This document shows, piece by piece, positions 51,602-52,884 of a stretch of DNA of 52,884 nucleotides (the stretch's first letter is position 1; each line of letters starts with the position of its first letter). Both the position numbers and the translations under genes were made by a program. This DNA comes from Paenibacillus hemerocallicola (GTDB lineage: Bacteria; Bacillota; Bacilli; Paenibacillales; NBRC-103111): positions 1 through 52,884 of the forward strand of contig NZ_VDCQ01000069.1 in NCBI RefSeq assembly GCF_006265175.1, given 5' to 3'. The notes beneath the pieces were generated by a model, which saw nothing but the letters and a program-made list of their open reading frames with translations, did no database searches and was not told the DNA's origin.

Positions 51602-51615
51602 GTACTTTAAAGTAC
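51602..51615. promoter_or_regulatory. Palindromic operator between MFS and HxlR genes
   Basis: Perfect 14-bp palindrome GTACTTTAAAGTAC, flanked by AGTAC on the left. It lies 38 bp before the HxlR ATG and about 76 bp before the MFS start, so a dimeric HxlR protein bound here could control both. Confidence 0.6.
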
Positions 51616-51653
51616 TATAGGCACTAAAAAGTTCCTATCAACAGGAGGCCAAC

Positions 51654-52016
51654 ATGGGTACCAAAAAATACAACATCTCCGTCGAAGCGACCCTCGAGGT
51701 AATCGGGGGGAAGTGGAAATGCGTCATCCTGTGCCATCTGACGTACGGGAAGAAACGGACAAGCGATTTGAGACGGCTCATGCCGGCCATCACTCAAAAA
51801 ATGTTGACCCAGCAATTAAGGGAATTGGAGGAGGACGGCATCGTCACCCGAATCGTTTATAACCAGGTGCCGCCCAAAGTCGAATACGAGCTCAGCGAAT
51901 ACGGCTGGAGTCTCAAGTCGATTCTGGACTCGTTGTGCGCATGGGGGGAGCATCATATTATCCGGGAATACGGCGATAAATTCGCCGTGCTGGAAGATAA
52001 TATACTGAACAAATAA
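51654..52016 (+). CDS. HxlR-family transcriptional regulator
   Basis: 120 aa winged-helix protein with the HxlR signature (SVEATLEVIGGKWKCVILCH, FxELRRLMP-like TSDLRRLMPAITQKMLTQQL, LEEDGIVTRIVYNQVPPKVE, YELSEYGWSL). The N-terminal Cys that precedes PVE in redox-sensing members (YodB/HypR-type) is replaced by Ile-Ser; Cys23 and Cys27 are present in helix 2 instead. SD CAGGAGG precedes ATG 51654. Likely represses the divergent MFS/aldo-keto reductase operon; the inducer is unknown. Confidence 0.93.
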   Translation: MGTKKYNISVEATLEVIGGKWKCVILCHLTYGKKRTSDLRRLMPAITQKMLTQQLRELEEDGIVTRIVYNQVPPKVEYELSEYGWSLKSILDSLCAWGEHHIIREYGDKFAVLEDNILNK

Positions 52017-52056
52017 TCGCGCGGCGGGCCGCGTCTGCATTACAAGGGAGAACCGG

Positions 52057-52755
52057 ATGGTGAGCAGCGTGAATATTTTGGTTGTCGAGGATGACAATGA
52101 TATAAGCCAGCTATTGTGCAGCATAATAAGAAACAGCGGCTATACGCCCCAGCCCGCCTTCTCGGGGACGGAGGCGCTGCTCTATTTGGAGCGCCAGCCG
52201 TGGAGCATGGTCCTGCTCGATCTGATGCTGCCAGGCATGACCGGCGAGGAGCTGCTCGGGAAAATCGGCGAGCGGAGCGGCGTGCCGGTGCTTGTCATAT
52301 CGGCCAAGAGCGAGCGGGAGACCAAGGTGTCCGCGCTTCGCGGAGGCGCGGACGATTTCATAACGAAGCCGTTCGATATCGAGGAGGTTTCGGCAAGAAT
52401 CGATTCCCACCTGCGCCGGTATGCGCGAATGGCGCAGCATGCTCAGCCGGAGCCGGAAGTACTGCGGCACAGAGGGCTTATGCTGGACATCGAGACGAAG
52501 CGGGTGACGGCGGAGGGGAAGGAACTCTCGCTCACCGCGCGGGAATATGACATACTGGCCATGCTTTTGTCGTCGCCGAAGAAAGTGTTTACAAAAGCGA
52601 ATTTGTACGAGAGCGTCTGGGGCGAGCCGTTCTACGGAGACGATAATACGATTAATGTCCATATGAGCAATTTGCGCAGCAAGCTGGCAAAAGTTGCTCC
52701 CGACAGCGAATTTATCGAGACGGTATGGGGCATGGGCTACCGGCTCAAGCCTTAG
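52057..52755 (+). CDS. OmpR-family response regulator
   Basis: 232 aa. The receiver domain has the acidic pocket VVEDDND, phosphoacceptor Asp55 (MVLLDLMLPGMTG) and the conserved Lys of FITKPFD. The C-terminal OmpR/PhoB winged helix includes LMLDIETKRVTAEGKELSLT, AREYDILAMLLSSPKKVFTK, GDDNTINVHMSNLRSKL and ETVWGMGYRLKP. ATG 52057 has AAGGGAG upstream. The cognate kinase probably follows beyond the window; relatives are often paired with permease-like exporters or antimicrobial-peptide systems, but nothing in the window shows which. Confidence 0.93.
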   Translation: MVSSVNILVVEDDNDISQLLCSIIRNSGYTPQPAFSGTEALLYLERQPWSMVLLDLMLPGMTGEELLGKIGERSGVPVLVISAKSERETKVSALRGGADDFITKPFDIEEVSARIDSHLRRYARMAQHAQPEPEVLRHRGLMLDIETKRVTAEGKELSLTAREYDILAMLLSSPKKVFTKANLYESVWGEPFYGDDNTINVHMSNLRSKLAKVAPDSEFIETVWGMGYRLKP

Positions 52756-52850
52756 GGAAGAGAAGGAAAGGCAGAGCGGAACTGCCGAACGGAACTGGCT
52801 GTTGAAAAAGTGTGCAAAGAGAGGAAGCGCCGGAGACAAGAGCTGGGGGA

Positions 52851-52884
52851 ATGCGCTCCACATCCGTTAACATCGTGTTGTTTT
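52851..52884 (+). CDS. Possible start of the cognate histidine kinase (partial)
   Basis: An ATG at 52851 opens MRSTSVNIVLF to the window end, a basic-then-hydrophobic start like that of a membrane sensor kinase. The GGGGA directly before it is too close to be a good SD, so the start is uncertain. Position after the response regulator is the main support. Confidence 0.3.
   Translation, partial: MRSTSVNIVLF

Overview
The window comes from an endospore-forming, GC-rich Firmicute of the Paenibacillaceae (Paenibacillus/Cohnella-like). The evidence is a complete GerA-type germinant-receptor operon, AGGAGG-type ribosome binding sites, several GTG/TTG starts, a collagen-like exosporium-type gene remnant, a YesM/YesN-type two-component system, and carbohydrate ABC importers without their own ATPase. 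No rRNA, tRNA or CRISPR array was seen.

Layout. 1-750: a 19-bp tandem repeat array and a frameshifted gene remnant. 1036-5259: spore germination operon (A, B and C subunits plus a small two-helix protein). 5446-8044: an ABC-2 exporter with two permeases and an ATPase. 8142-10609: AraC-type regulator, VOC protein, MmcQ/YjbR protein and PAP2-type phosphatase. 10710-11010: a strong promoter with a LexA-like box in its spacer, then hairpin repeats. 11076-12131: a LamG/DUF1080-like protein. 12195-13635 (minus): a compact operon of a ribbon-helix-helix/ankyrin fusion, a second ankyrin protein and a 20-residue cationic micro-ORF, behind a consensus promoter with a perfect 20-bp palindrome at its start site. 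13640-16050: an AT-rich, probably acquired island with a frameshifted secreted protein and small hypothetical genes, followed by a degraded IS66 transposase (16179-17239). 17405-21540: DoxX and Rrf2 genes sharing a 29-bp promoter motif, a GNAT acetyltransferase, an epoxide hydrolase and a WYL regulator. 21714-25175: a decayed zone with two inverted copies of a ~350-bp MITE-like element (25-bp terminal inverted repeats in the better copy), an ABC-exporter fragment, a WecG/TagA glycosyltransferase, a collagen-like pseudogene and a lipoprotein.

25462-49181 is the functional core. A membrane-anchored solute-binding protein, a YesM-type histidine kinase and a YesN-type AraC response regulator form one operon. 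About 550 bp downstream begins an 18-kb carbohydrate-utilisation operon: sugar isomerase/epimerase, FAD-dependent oxidoreductase, lipoprotein solute-binding protein, a 995-aa solute-binding protein with N-terminal carbohydrate-binding-like domains, permease pair 1, an NHL-TPR-Yip1 membrane protein, a DUF5696 protein, permease pair 2, a Gfo/Idh/MocA oxidoreductase and a secreted protein with two F5/8C domains. Both promoters have exactly the same architecture, GTCAT-N16-GTCAT-N34-TATAAT, with no recognisable -35. This makes them strong candidates for direct co-activation by the adjacent response regulator.

49413-52884: an aldo/keto reductase and an MFS transporter (minus) divergent from an HxlR regulator with a palindromic operator, then an OmpR-type response regulator whose kinase probably lies beyond the window end.
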